Shown here piece by piece: positions 1 through 7,938 of a DNA stretch of 53,720 bases. This DNA is from Clostridia bacterium (GTDB taxonomy: Bacteria > Bacillota > Clostridia > Christensenellales > UBA3700). The stretch lies in the NCBI GenBank assembly GCA_029061605.1, contig JAIDRT010000034.1, positions 1 through 53,720 of the forward strand, in the 5' to 3' direction. Under the pieces are notes generated by a model. The model was given only the letters and a program-made list of their open reading frames with translations. It made no database searches and was not told the DNA's origin. A program made the translations under genes and the position numbers. Numbering within the stretch: position 1 is the first letter of the stretch; each line of letters begins with the position of its first letter.

Positions 1-3000
1 GCTCCTTCCAACTTATGCGCCTCGTCGGCTATGTCTCCGCTGTAGTACGTCAACGTCAAATCTCTTAACGTTGCTCCGCTGCTTATGTTGAGTTTTACGT
101 TTCTCGGCTTGCCGTTGTACTCTATCTTATTACTTGCTAGACTTACCGTAACTGACGTTGAGCCTCCGCCCACGGAGAAGAACGGAGAATACAATTCTTC
201 TTCACTCAACCCCTCGCCAAACGTGTAGTTATTCGCGTCTTTAAGTCTTGGATACGCTTTATACCACTTACGCGCAGTATCTGAATACTCTATGTCTTCC
301 AACTCTATTGGCTGTGCGCCCAGCAAGATATTGCCGTTACTGTCCGTCTCGTAATAGACGTACTCTACCAAGTTGGCTGCCAATGGATCAGTAAGCGTGC
401 GTATACTAAACGTGTTATTCTCATCGTCCGTGTAATCCGTGGTAGTCCACTCCAAAGATATTACCGCCTTGACGACTTCCCATTTCTTACTCCATTCAAA
501 GTCTCCGCTGCCTTCGTACGTATAATTGACGCCCTTTCCGCCCTGCGCAGGTTGCTCGTAGTTGGCTAAATATTCGCTATCTACTACAAACGTCACCGTT
601 ACCGTAGAGTTATCTCCCACCTGTATTCCGTCGTTGTTTTCGTATTTAGCGGTCAGTCCTTCGGGCACGTTTTCCAATACCGCGTATACAGTATCTCCCG
701 TATACTGCAAATTGCCGTCGCCTACCCACTTGACGTTGGTTAAGTTAAACTTGGCTTTGCTTATCGTCCAAGTTATCTCATATATTACCGGCGTTGTCGT
801 TCCGCTCTTTAGCATTGCCACTTGCGCGGTATACGTCCCAGCGTCAGTTGCAGTCGTGTTCTTATATCCGCCTACAAAGCCGTCTGCATTATACGTCGTG
901 TCTACGGTGTGATCGTTTGCCCTTGCCGTTACGCTCACTTCTTTGCCGTTGTATTCTATTTGTATATAATACTCGTCTGTTAGATCTGACGTAGACTGAT
1001 TGTATATCCCTACTTCCTCGCCATCTCTTGTAAACGTCCATCTAAGACTGTTTTCCGTGCCTACAGAGTTGACTGTCAATGTGACTGGCTTGTTGCCAAG
1101 GTCTATATCGTAATTAGCGTTGGCATTGCCGCTTCCTGACGGTACGAACTCTAGCGTCCATCCTGTTGCCGCTAAGTCTTGCGTCTCTAAATCTATGCTC
1201 AGTGGGAACGTTGTGTCTTTGTCTATTCTTAAATTGCTATACACTGTTCTGCGTATTGTGCTTAGACTGCTCATTACCGCCACGATATCCAAATTGATCA
1301 CGTCATTTGCGCAAACTTTCTGCATACTGTCTATACTTACTTGCGCTTTATCTCCCTTCGTCACTTCAATATTAGCGCTTCCGTTTGACTTTATATCCAA
1401 TGACATTGACGCTTGCTTTACCTCAAACTCAAGTCTCTTCTCGTCAGTGTCTCGCGTAGACCACATTACTGTGCCGTCTGTCTTGCTTATGTTGAGATTA
1501 AGCCAATACTTACCTGCATTGGTTACTCTTATCTCTCCGTCTGCATACTTAACTGTATCTTTAAACTCGTCTGGGACTGTTATATCTATCTCCCCTATAT
1601 CCGTCTCGTTGACGAATTGTATATAATACTGCTGTTCTGTGCCGTTATACGTAGGTACTCCTGTGTCTAATATTGTTGGCTTACCAAGATACTGTACGTT
1701 GTACGTCCTTGACAAAATATAGTTATTGCTTGCTGATGTGTCTATCTCAACGGTTGCCACATATATGTCCGTGGAAGTAGGCGGTACGAATGCGTCATAG
1801 CCTTTGGCTGTATAACGTATTCTAAGTATTTCCTTGCCAACATCTCTTGAACATAGATTTGTTGGAGTAACCTTTGGCGGTGTCGTACTTGGATCAAAGT
1901 TGACGTTGAGTACCTTTTGATTTATGGTAAGGTCTATCTCTTGAGACATTTTTCCGTTAAACCAAACGTATTCGTCATTTTGAATAGTAAGACGAACTTT
2001 GTACGTGCCTTGTTCTATCGGATTAGGCGTAGTAATATGCTCTACTTTTACATTGGCTTTGTCTGCGGCAAACATAGTCGCGTCATACCAACTGCTTGCG
2101 CCGTTTGCATTAGAGTAATCTTGTTGCTCACCGTTATACGTAGAAGCAACGTCGGTAGGCGTTGTCAAGGGAATGCCAGAACTTTCTTTTGCAAGAGAAA
2201 GATTTAGGTGCAATGCAGGACGTACTGCTAACGTACCACTAAGCACATTCTCAATATTGGCAACTCCAGACGTAGCGGTTATATTTGTAACATAAAAACC
2301 TCCAGCGGCGTCTAAATAGCGCGCATTATGCGAATCACCAAAGGCACAGGAACGTAACCAAGAAAGGTATCCTGCTGACACTCCTCTTTGACTTGCATCA
2401 AGATTCCACAAGCCTCCACCTAGATTAACTCCGCTTCGCGAATTTTGTCCAGTCTCTGAAAAAGACGGTAACCATATGAGGTCGTTACCCCAATCATAAT
2501 ATCCTGTCTTATCCTGTATCTGATGTGTACCATAAGAAGTATCTGCTACCTTGGAGTACCACTTGTTATCAGGAATATCATTCTTTGAAGAAGCATTTGG
2601 CGCGTTATACCAATTGTTACCCACTACGCGCGATATGTCATATAAGTTCTCGTATTGTTGATACAATACTTCATTTGGCTTCACTAAAAAATCGGTTATA
2701 TTACCAGTCCCTTCAGTATCTGTGTATATACTGAATGGATATCCGCCTGTCTTACTATATAAATTTGCTTTCTCCGTGTCAGTAAGTGTAACTAAATCAC
2801 TACCATCTTTAGTATAAGGTACAGTGCCGTTAAGAAGCCCCGCTCTAATATAACTTGTACTATACATCGTAGAAGGATAATCAGCAGAAAAATCTTTTGC
2901 ATTAGGCAATGTTGGCCAGTCCCCCCATTTACTGGTATACGCCACATCTTTTAGCATAAGAGTAAGTATTACGTCACTATCTGAAGATAAGTCCTTAGTA

Positions 3001-3419
3001 GTCAATGCAGTGACTATCCATTCCTTACCGCCCAATTTGACTACGAGATTTCTATTACTGTTGGCTGTACGAATATCTTTAGAGTCCATACCACTGTGGA
3101 TTGACTTAACAGAATCGTTTGCATAAGTCCCTTTTTTCTTCCTTGCTTCGTTTGCAACGTTAGTAAATTCAGCATTTTCTCCTGCTAATTTTGCATATAA
3201 TTCTTGCAACGCTAACGTATTGAAAACTTTACCGCCTACATTGGTATCAACTCTTGTTGGCAATAATAAATCCGTAGATATTGTATCGGCATTACTTATT
3301 ACCGCCGCTTGAGTAGTTTGTTCTTGTACACTCCCTATAAAAATACCCAACGTCATTGCCAGTATAATTACTATACTAACAATAATTAAGGAAATACGTT
3401 TTTTGTTTGCTAAAATCAT
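1..3419 (-). CDS. Large secreted or cell-surface protein with DUF6273-like and repeated YNG (MBG/Ig-like) modules; 3' end outside window
   Basis: An open frame runs from an ATG at 3419 to the left edge without a stop (about 1139 codons seen). The start is preceded by a GAGAGGAAG ribosome site. Residues 1-5 and 6-8 are basic and 9-28 are hydrophobic, ending before EQTTQA, so this is a signal peptide or signal anchor. Around residues 310-405 there is a DUF6273-like domain: DWGNDLIWLPSFSETG, then WLRSC, GGFYVTN and VRPALHLNL. After that come at least four spaced copies of a (T/I)EYNG or TYNG motif (near residues 425, 590, 822 and 1100), as in MBG/YDG-type extracellular beta-sandwich repeats. The role is not known; adhesion or another surface function is inference. 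The missing C-terminus should show whether it has a sortase signal or a membrane anchor. Confidence 0.8.
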   Translation of the reverse strand, partial: MILANKKRISLIIVSIVIILAMTLGIFIGSVQEQTTQAAVISNADTISTDLLLPTRVDTNVGGKVFNTLALQELYAKLAGENAEFTNVANEARKKKGTYANDSVKSIHSGMDSKDIRTANSNRNLVVKLGGKEWIVTALTTKDLSSDSDVILTLMLKDVAYTSKWGDWPTLPNAKDFSADYPSTMYSTSYIRAGLLNGTVPYTKDGSDLVTLTDTEKANLYSKTGGYPFSIYTDTEGTGNITDFLVKPNEVLYQQYENLYDISRVVGNNWYNAPNASSKNDIPDNKWYSKVADTSYGTHQIQDKTGYYDWGNDLIWLPSFSETGQNSRSGVNLGGGLWNLDASQRGVSAGYLSWLRSCAFGDSHNARYLDAAGGFYVTNITATSGVANIENVLSGTLAVRPALHLNLSLAKESSGIPLTTPTDVASTYNGEQQDYSNANGASSWYDATMFAADKANVKVEHITTPNPIEQGTYKVRLTIQNDEYVWFNGKMSQEIDLTINQKVLNVNFDPSTTPPKVTPTNLCSRDVGKEILRIRYTAKGYDAFVPPTSTDIYVATVEIDTSASNNYILSRTYNVQYLGKPTILDTGVPTYNGTEQQYYIQFVNETDIGEIDITVPDEFKDTVKYADGEIRVTNAGKYWLNLNISKTDGTVMWSTRDTDEKRLEFEVKQASMSLDIKSNGSANIEVTKGDKAQVSIDSMQKVCANDVINLDIVAVMSSLSTIRRTVYSNLRIDKDTTFPLSIDLETQDLAATGWTLEFVPSGSGNANANYDIDLGNKPVTLTVNSVGTENSLRWTFTRDGEEVGIYNQSTSDLTDEYYIQIEYNGKEVSVTARANDHTVDTTYNADGFVGGYKNTTATDAGTYTAQVAMLKSGTTTPVIYEITWTISKAKFNLTNVKWVGDGNLQYTGDTVYAVLENVPEGLTAKYENNDGIQVGDNSTVTVTFVVDSEYLANYEQPAQGGKGVNYTYEGSGDFEWSKKWEVVKAVISLEWTTTDYTDDENNTFSIRTLTDPLAANLVEYVYYETDSNGNILLGAQPIELEDIEYSDTARKWYKAYPRLKDANNYTFGEGLSEEELYSPFFSVGGGSTSVTVSLASNKIEYNGKPRNVKLNISSGATLRDLTLTYYSGDIADEAHKLEG

Positions 3420-3445
3420 TGTTCTTCCTCTCTTTAGTACGTTTT

Positions 3446-3600
3446 GATTAGATTGAGACCTTTCGACTTCACTTCGTTTCGCTCAAGGTGACGTCATTAG
3501 GTTTGTTTTGCATTTTGTCACCTCGACCGTAGCGGAGAGGTCTAATCCGTTTGAGATTTCTCCATTTCGCTTTACTTCAGTCGTAAGGAGCGAAGCGACG
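3446..3600. repeat. Dispersed short palindromic repeats (three copies, two in inverted order)
   Basis: Just upstream of the surface protein gene lie three members of the window's dispersed repeat family. One reads GACCTTTCGACTTC...CTCAAGGTGAC (3457-3492). An inverted partner reads GTCACCTCGACC...GAGAGGTCTAAT (3517-3546). A third GAGATTTCTCC-type copy spans about 3552-3592. The first two together form a long imperfect hairpin. The rest of 3600-3820 is AT-rich and without a recognisable gene. It contains an isolated AAAGTATACTTT palindrome at 3690-3701. Confidence 0.75.
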
Positions 3601-3822
3601 GCATAGCGAGCAAGCAGATGCGTCTTGTGCGAGCGTCAATGACAAGATATCATCATCTCAAGCAAACACTTCTGTCTATTTCTCACACTAAAGTATACTT
3701 TACGCTTGTCTTTTTGGCAGTAACTATAGAATTTTCTATACAACAGGCTCTTCTATACCAAAATTTGTATATTTTTTCAATATATATCAAACTTTGATTT
3801 GCCATTGCTGAAATATCCAAAA

Positions 3823-3944
3823 TTCCAAAAAAAGTATACTTTTCCTGACCCAAAATATTGCAAAATTATTACGCGCGAAGTATAATGTAATTGAAAAAAT
3901 ATGCCTTTTCGCAGGCAGTCAGGAAAAGTATACTTTTTTTGGAA
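3823..3944 (+). repeat. Inverted-repeat element, copy 1 (GTATAC element)
   Basis: The two 27-bp ends (3823-3849 and 3918-3944) are perfect reverse complements. Each contains the 14-bp palindrome AAAAGTATACTTTT followed on its inner side by CCTGAC. The ~68-bp interior aligns with that of a second copy at 43627-43765: both have TATTGC, TATAAT, an AAAAATA-plus-CTTTTCGCA segment and GCAG(C/T)AGG-like bases at the same relative places. No coding gene is evident. The paired ends resemble a MITE or a double operator; which one is not decided by the sequence. Confidence 0.85.
3858..3886 (+). promoter_or_regulatory. Predicted sigma-A promoter inside GTATAC element copy 1
   Basis: TTGCAA (3858-3863), a 17-base spacer and TATAAT (3881-3886) match the sigma-A consensus. 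The corresponding boxes are aligned in copy 2. Transcription would start near 3893, read through the right inverted arm and end at the terminator at 3984-4023, giving an RNA of about 130 nt. Confidence 0.65.
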
Positions 3945-3983
3945 AAGTGAAAATTTTTAATTAAATTAGTATTTTAGTTGAAT

Positions 3984-4023
3984 AAAAAACGCGCAACGCT
4001 ATAAATAAAAGCGTTGCGTTTTT
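3984..4023 (+). terminator. Intrinsic terminator following GTATAC element copy 1
   Basis: AAAAAACGCGCAACGC, a short loop and GCGTTGCGTTTTTT form a GC-rich stem with T-tracts on both sides. A terminator hairpin lies at the same distance from copy 2 (43805-43838), with similar AT-rich sequence between, so it appears to belong to the element. The surface protein gene (start 3419) and rplL (stop 4370) are both far from it. Confidence 0.8.
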
Positions 4024-4036
4024 TGTAATTTTTAAT

Positions 4037-4230
4037 CTGTTGAGATTTCTCGACTGCGCTCGAAATGACAAGTTTTAGATATTTCAACTATGTTACACTC
4101 CACTCAGAACGACGCGTTGGAAGCAAAAGCAATGCCTTGAACGCGTCACCCTGAGCGAAGTCGAAGGGTCTAATCAGTTTTATATTGTTGAGATTTCTCC
4201 ACTTCGCTTCGCTACGGTCGAAATGACGTT
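4037..4230. repeat. Dispersed short palindromic repeats (three copies)
   Basis: GAGATTTCTCGACTGCGC plus TCGAAATGACA spans 4041-4070, GTCACCCTGAGCGAAGTCG plus AAGGGTCTAAT spans 4145-4175, and GAGATTTCTCCACTTCGC plus CGGTCGAAATGAC spans about 4189-4227. Between them is sequence with no visible gene. These are members of the same family as at 3446, 9079, 31136, 47488 and 48427. Confidence 0.75.
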
Positions 4231-4300
4231 ATAACTGTTCAATGGGAGGGCAAGTTTTCAAAAGGCGCCACATAGTGACAAAAGGTGTATAATAACAACA

Positions 4301-4337
4301 AAAAAGAGTATGGCAATAATATACCATACCCTTTTTT
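4301..4337 (-). terminator. Intrinsic terminator of the rplJL unit
   Basis: Read on the minus strand: GGGTATGG, a 10-base loop, CCATACTC and then TTTTTT, located 32 bases after the rplL stop. It closes the ribosomal protein transcription unit before any rpoB gene. Confidence 0.85.
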
Positions 4338-4369
4338 GTTTATTTACTTAATAAGACGACGTAATTAAA

Positions 4370-4744
4370 TTACTTAACTTCGACTTCTGCGCCTGCTTCC
4401 TTGAGTTTAGCAACGATTTCGTCAGCAGCCTCTTTGGAGATACCCTCTTTGAGAGCCTTAGGAGCATTGTCAACCATATCTTTAGCGTCCTTAAGACCAG
4501 CGCCAGTCAAATCCTTAACGAGTTTGATAACTGCCATCTTGTTAGGACCAGCGGCCTTCAAGATTACGTCAAACTCTGTCTTCTCTTCTGCTGCTGGAGC
4601 GGCTGCGCCACCTGCTGCAGGAGCGGCAACTGCCATAGCGGCTGCGCTTACTCCAAATTCTGTCTCAATAGCCTTAACCAAATCGTTAAGTTCAAGTACT
4701 GTCATACCTTTGATTTCTTCAATCATTTTAGCAATATCTGCCAT
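4370..4744 (-). CDS. rplL: 50S ribosomal protein L7/L12
   Basis: This 124-residue acidic protein has the normal L7/L12 layout. An N-terminal dimerisation helix region (residues 1-35) is followed by an Ala/Gly/Pro-rich hinge (about 36-53) and a C-terminal domain with KTEFDVIL and the [19 protein letters not shown] segment that contacts elongation factors. It forms the ribosomal stalk with L10. The start has GGAGG ten bases upstream. It is the last gene of the L10-L12 unit, 74 bases after rplJ, and is followed by a strong terminator. Confidence 0.98.
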   Translation of the reverse strand: MADIAKMIEEIKGMTVLELNDLVKAIETEFGVSAAAMAVAAPAAGGAAAPAAEEKTEFDVILKAAGPNKMAVIKLVKDLTGAGLKDAKDMVDNAPKALKEGISKEAADEIVAKLKEAGAEVEVK

Positions 4745-4818
4745 TTTTATATTCCTCCAATAAAATTCTATTTTGTTTTTGCCGTCACACGGCGATATTT
4801 TGATTTAAACTGCCCAAA

Positions 4819-5328
4819 TTACGCTTGAGCCTCTTGCTTCTCTGCAATTTGTTGGATAGCCCTTGCAAATCCACTGATAGGACTTTGGAGCATACCAAGA
4901 AGTTGAGCGAGAAGTACTTCCTTTGACGGAATAGATGCAAGTTTTGTGACTACGGTTTCGTCGATATACGCGCCGTCCATAAGACCGCACTTAGCCTTCA
5001 AAGCCTTGATAGTCTTGCCTTGTTCTACTACTATCTTTGCCGCTGCGAGAGCGTCGCCGTTTGCAAATGCAAAAGCAGATGCGCCTTCGAGATGATGGTC
5101 AAAGCCTTCGATGCCGAGTTCTTGCAAAGCGCGAAGTACAAGTCTGTTCTTAAGAACTTTGTATTGCACGTTCTCTGCTCTGAACTTTGCTCTGAGTTGA
5201 GTGTCGTCTGCAACAGATATGCCTTGATACTCAACTACGACCATACCTTTGCAGTTTTGGATATAAGACTTGATTTCTTCAACGTGTTGTTCTTTCTCAA
5301 TTCTTGCCGCTGATTTATGATCTGACAT
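4819..5328 (-). CDS. rplJ: 50S ribosomal protein L10
   Basis: The 169-residue protein matches L10: an N-terminal rRNA-binding domain with KGMVVVEYQGISVADDTQLR and the VLKNRLVLRAL segment, then a C-terminal helix (SPISGFARAIQQIAEKQEA) that binds L7/L12 dimers. AGGAGG precedes the ATG. It is preceded by an L10 leader RNA, through which excess L10-L12 complex is known to repress its own operon in other bacteria. Confidence 0.98.
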   Translation of the reverse strand: MSDHKSAARIEKEQHVEEIKSYIQNCKGMVVVEYQGISVADDTQLRAKFRAENVQYKVLKNRLVLRALQELGIEGFDHHLEGASAFAFANGDALAAAKIVVEQGKTIKALKAKCGLMDGAYIDETVVTKLASIPSKEVLLAQLLGMLQSPISGFARAIQQIAEKQEAQA

Positions 5329-5342
5329 TGTTTACCTCCTAT

Positions 5343-5455
5343 AAAATTACCCTCTATGCCAAAGACACAGAGGGTGAAAAACTCTTGTAAGTTAATCCCT
5401 ACCTCGGCAAGAAATTAAGCGATCGCTCGCACTTGCTGTCTTTGGCAAGATATTT
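5343..5455 (-). ncRNA. L10 leader (ribosomal protein autoregulatory leader)
   Basis: On the minus strand the region upstream of rplJ has the conserved L10-leader pieces: GCCAAAGACAGCAAGTG, then CTTAATTTCTTGCCGAGGT, followed by a hairpin ACCCTCTGTG...CATAGAGGGT just before the rplJ ribosome site. It lies between a good promoter and rplJ, as expected for Bacillota. Confidence 0.88.
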
Positions 5456-5464
5456 TGCTTTTAT

Positions 5465-5493
5465 ATAATAAATTGTTTGCAAATATTTGTCAA
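5465..5493 (-). promoter_or_regulatory. Promoter of the L10 leader-rplJ-rplL unit
   Basis: On the minus strand TTGACA (5493-5488), a 17-base spacer and TATTAT (5470-5465) lie directly upstream of the L10 leader. Confidence 0.85.
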
Positions 5494-5538
5494 ACGATTT
5501 TGAGCATATTTGCAATTATTTTGCCGCGCTGGCTTGAA

Positions 5539-6225
5539 TTACATCTTGACTGCGATCTTAAGTCCAGGTCCCATAGTACTGGACACGGTTGCGCTCTTGA
5601 TGTACTGTCCCTTTGCAGCAGCCGGCTTTGCCTTGACGATAGCGTCAAAAATCGTGTTGTAGTTGTCCACGAGTTTTTCTGCGCCAAAAGACTTTTTGCC
5701 GATAGCAACGTGAATGATATTGGTCTTGTCAAGTCTGTACTCAACCTTACCTGCCTTGATTTCCTTGACAGCCTTAGTTACGTCCATAGTTACGGTACCC
5801 GACTTAGGGTTAGGCATCAAGCCCTTAGGTCCTAAGATCTTACCGATTCTACCTACCAATCCCATCATTTCAGGAGTGGTAACGCACACGTCAAAGTCAA
5901 ACCAGTTTTCATTCTTAATCTTGTTGATATACTCTTCGCCGCCTACGAAGTCTGCGCCTGCAGCCAAAGCCTCGTCAGCCTTTGCGCCCTTTGCGATAAC
6001 CAAAACTCTTTGAGTTTTACCAGTACCGTGAGGGAGAACTACAACGCCTCTGACCTGTTGGTCTGCGTGTCTTGAGTCAACGCCCAATCTAACGTGAAGT
6101 TCGATTGACTCGTCAAATTTTGCAGTAGCGGTATTGATTACCAACTGCATTGCCTCTTGCGGCTCGTATGCCTTGCTTGAATCTACAAGTTTTTGCGCTT
6201 CAATAAATCTCTTACTCTGTTTCAT
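5539..6225 (-). CDS. rplA: 50S ribosomal protein L1
   Basis: This 228-residue protein covers the full L1 length. It shows the rRNA-binding N-terminal part ([32 protein letters not shown]), the insert domain with [16 protein letters not shown], and the C-terminal return ([17 protein letters not shown]). L1 forms the mobile E-site stalk and, in other bacteria, autoregulates the L11-L1 mRNA. The start is preceded by TGGAGG. It lies 12 bases after rplK in the same transcription unit. Confidence 0.98.
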   Translation of the reverse strand: MKQSKRFIEAQKLVDSSKAYEPQEAMQLVINTATAKFDESIELHVRLGVDSRHADQQVRGVVVLPHGTGKTQRVLVIAKGAKADEALAAGADFVGGEEYINKIKNENWFDFDVCVTTPEMMGLVGRIGKILGPKGLMPNPKSGTVTMDVTKAVKEIKAGKVEYRLDKTNIIHVAIGKKSFGAEKLVDNYNTIFDAIVKAKPAAAKGQYIKSATVSSTMGPGLKIAVKM

Positions 6226-6237
6226 ACCAAGCCTCCA

Positions 6238-6663
6238 TTATTCCTCTACGAGTACGCCCATTGAACGAGCCGTACCTGCGATGGTCTTTTTTGCCGCTTC
6301 CAAACTGCCTGCAGTGATGTCGGGCATCTTGGTCTTTGCGATTTCTTCAAGTTGAGCCTGCGTAAGTTTTGCTACCTTGTCCTTGTTGGGCTTAGCGCTA
6401 CCGCTTTGCAAACCGCACGCTTTCTTGATAAGTACCGCAGCGGGCGGAGTCTTGAGAATAAACGTGAACGAACGGTCTTCGTAAATCGTCATTACTACAG
6501 GAAGGATAAGTCCTTCTTGACCTCTCGTCTTTTCGTTGAACTCTTTGGTGAATCCCGGAATGTTGATTCCGTGAGGACCGAGCGTGGAACCTACAGGTGG
6601 TCCCGGAGTTGCCTTGCCGGCAGGAAGTTGAAGTTTTACAACTGCCTTTACTTTCTTTGCCAT
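6238..6663 (-). CDS. rplK: 50S ribosomal protein L11
   Basis: This 141-residue protein has normal length. It contains the N-terminal [20 protein letters not shown] loop that contacts factors and thiostrepton-type drugs in other bacteria, and the C-terminal rRNA-binding domain with [20 protein letters not shown]. It binds the GTPase-associated centre of 23S rRNA. AGGAGG precedes the start. It lies between nusG and rplA in the standard order. Confidence 0.98.
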   Translation of the reverse strand: MAKKVKAVVKLQLPAGKATPGPPVGSTLGPHGINIPGFTKEFNEKTRGQEGLILPVVMTIYEDRSFTFILKTPPAAVLIKKACGLQSGSAKPNKDKVAKLTQAQLEEIAKTKMPDITAGSLEAAKKTIAGTARSMGVLVEE

Positions 6664-6757
6664 AGTGTTTTACCTCCTAGCAATCGTGGTATTAACGAGG
6701 TCGCATTAAAAGATTTTACGCCTCTCCCAAGCCGCGTAAGCGACTGTCATTGATGAA

Positions 6758-7303
6758 TTAAAGTTTTTCGATTTGAGCAAAATCAAGTTCGACCGTGGTC
6801 TCTCTGCCAAACATCATTACGGACACTTTGACTTTCTCTATATCCGCCTTGATATCTTTGATTTCGCCAATAAAGTCTTTGAGCGGACCGCTCATAATCT
6901 TGATGGTGTCGCCAACGTGTATGTCAAGATCCTCAATAGTGACTTTCTCAAGTTGAGCCCTCTTGACCTCTTCGTCGCTCATTGGCAACGGCTTGCCGTC
7001 ATATCCGCTACAAAAATCTTTGATACCTCTCGTGTTGCGTACCATATACCAAATCTGCTTGGTGTATACCATCTTGATAAACACGTAATTTGGATATTTC
7101 TTGTGCTTGACGAGTTTGAGTTTTCCGTTGCGTTCGACGGTCTCTTCCTCCTCGGGTACGACTATATCGAGAATATATTCTTGCAAATTGTTGAGTTCGA
7201 CAAGTTGTTTGAGCGAAGATTCGGCGATAGATTCATATCCAAACTGTGTCTGGAGTATATACCACTTGGGCTCAACGCCGTTTATGTTTTCCATATCTTC
7301 CAT
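6758..7303 (-). CDS. nusG: Transcription termination/antitermination protein NusG
   Basis: The 181-residue protein has the NGN domain (PKWYILQTQFGYE near the start, YPNYVFIKMVYTKQIWYMVRNT in the middle) and a C-terminal KOW domain (HVGDTIKIMSGPLKDFIGEI, near residues 128-147). NusG binds RNA polymerase and modulates pausing and termination. AGGAGG is placed correctly for the ATG at 7303. It follows secE by 12 bases. Confidence 0.98.
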   Translation of the reverse strand: MEDMENINGVEPKWYILQTQFGYESIAESSLKQLVELNNLQEYILDIVVPEEEETVERNGKLKLVKHKKYPNYVFIKMVYTKQIWYMVRNTRGIKDFCSGYDGKPLPMSDEEVKRAQLEKVTIEDLDIHVGDTIKIMSGPLKDFIGEIKDIKADIEKVKVSVMMFGRETTVELDFAQIEKL

Positions 7304-7315
7304 ATCGTCCTCCTA

Positions 7316-7669
7316 TTAACTGCCGACTGATGCGTCCATCAAAAGTTTGATGAGTTGCATTATTCCGTAATCAAATGCGGATATAATAACGAGGAAGAAA
7401 AGCACCACGACGATAACGATACCAAATGCCGAAGCCGTCTTCTTTGCCGTAGGCCAATTGACTTTCTTCAACTCGGAGAACATCTCCTTGAAGGCCTTTC
7501 TAATTCTTGCGCCTGCGCTTTGCTTTTTTTCCTTTTTATTTTTTGGTCCCTTGCCGTCTTTAGCCTTTGCAGACGAGACGTTCTTGGAACTCAAATCTGC
7601 GTCTTTGAGCGGAGCGTTGGACACCAACTCTTCAGAAGCAACCATTTGATTCTTATTTTTCTTTGCCAT
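7316..7669 (-). CDS. secE: Preprotein translocase subunit SecE
   Basis: This 117-residue protein has a long, charged, lysine-rich N-terminal extension (residues 1-55) and then the SecE core: KAFKEMFSELKKVNWPTAKKT followed by one membrane segment (about residues 83-104). SecE clamps SecY in the translocon. The N-terminal extension is longer than in minimal Bacillota SecE (about 60 residues). It has a good AAGGGGAG site and lies between rpmG and nusG as usual. Confidence 0.95.
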   Translation of the reverse strand: MAKKNKNQMVASEELVSNAPLKDADLSSKNVSSAKAKDGKGPKNKKEKKQSAGARIRKAFKEMFSELKKVNWPTAKKTASAFGIVIVVVLFFLVIISAFDYGIMQLIKLLMDASVGS

Positions 7670-7684
7670 AAAAATCTCCCCTTA

Positions 7685-7834
7685 TTACTTGGTCTCTTTA
7701 TGCAGAGTCGTCTTCTTACAGAACTTGCAATACTTCTTTATCTCCAATCTGTCGGGAGTATTTTTTTTATTTTTATATGTGTCGTAATTGCGTTGTTTAC
7801 ATTCTGTACAAGCTAAGGTAATTCTCGTTGTCAT
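7685..7834 (-). CDS. rpmG: 50S ribosomal protein L33 (zinc-ribbon form)
   Basis: A short frame of 49 residues starts at an ATG at 7834 with GGAGGTG seven bases upstream. It reads [19 protein letters not shown] and later [17 protein letters not shown]. The two CxxC pairs (CTEC and CKFC) mark the zinc-binding type of L33. It is the first gene of the secE-nusG-rplKA unit, 15 bases before secE. Confidence 0.95.
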   Translation of the reverse strand: MTTRITLACTECKQRNYDTYKNKKNTPDRLEIKKYCKFCKKTTLHKETK

Positions 7835-7881
7835 AAAACAACACCTCCAAAAAAATTACACCCCATAGTAGGTGCTTATAC

Positions 7882-7910
7882 ATTTTAGCACACGACTTGG
7901 GGCGTGTCAA
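7882..7910 (-). promoter_or_regulatory. Promoter of the rpmG-secE-nusG-rplK-rplA unit
   Basis: On the minus strand TTGACA (7910-7905), a 17-base spacer ending in TGC, and TAAAAT (7887-7882) form an extended -10 sigma-A promoter about 50 bases upstream of rpmG. Confidence 0.85.
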
Positions 7911-7938
7911 ATAATTTTAACTAATTTATTTGATATAA

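Noticed and set aside
562..2734. Plus-strand open frames (562-912, 1120-1626, 1917-2207, 2525-2734)
   Set aside because: They lie wholly inside the minus-strand surface protein gene, which has a proper start, signal peptide and domain matches.
3823..3944. Insertion sequence with its own transposase
   Set aside because: The element is about 120 bp and holds no coding gene; at most it is a non-autonomous element.
4401..4763. Plus-strand 120-residue frame opposite rplL
   Set aside because: It is the complement of the rplL gene, driven by its Ala-rich composition.
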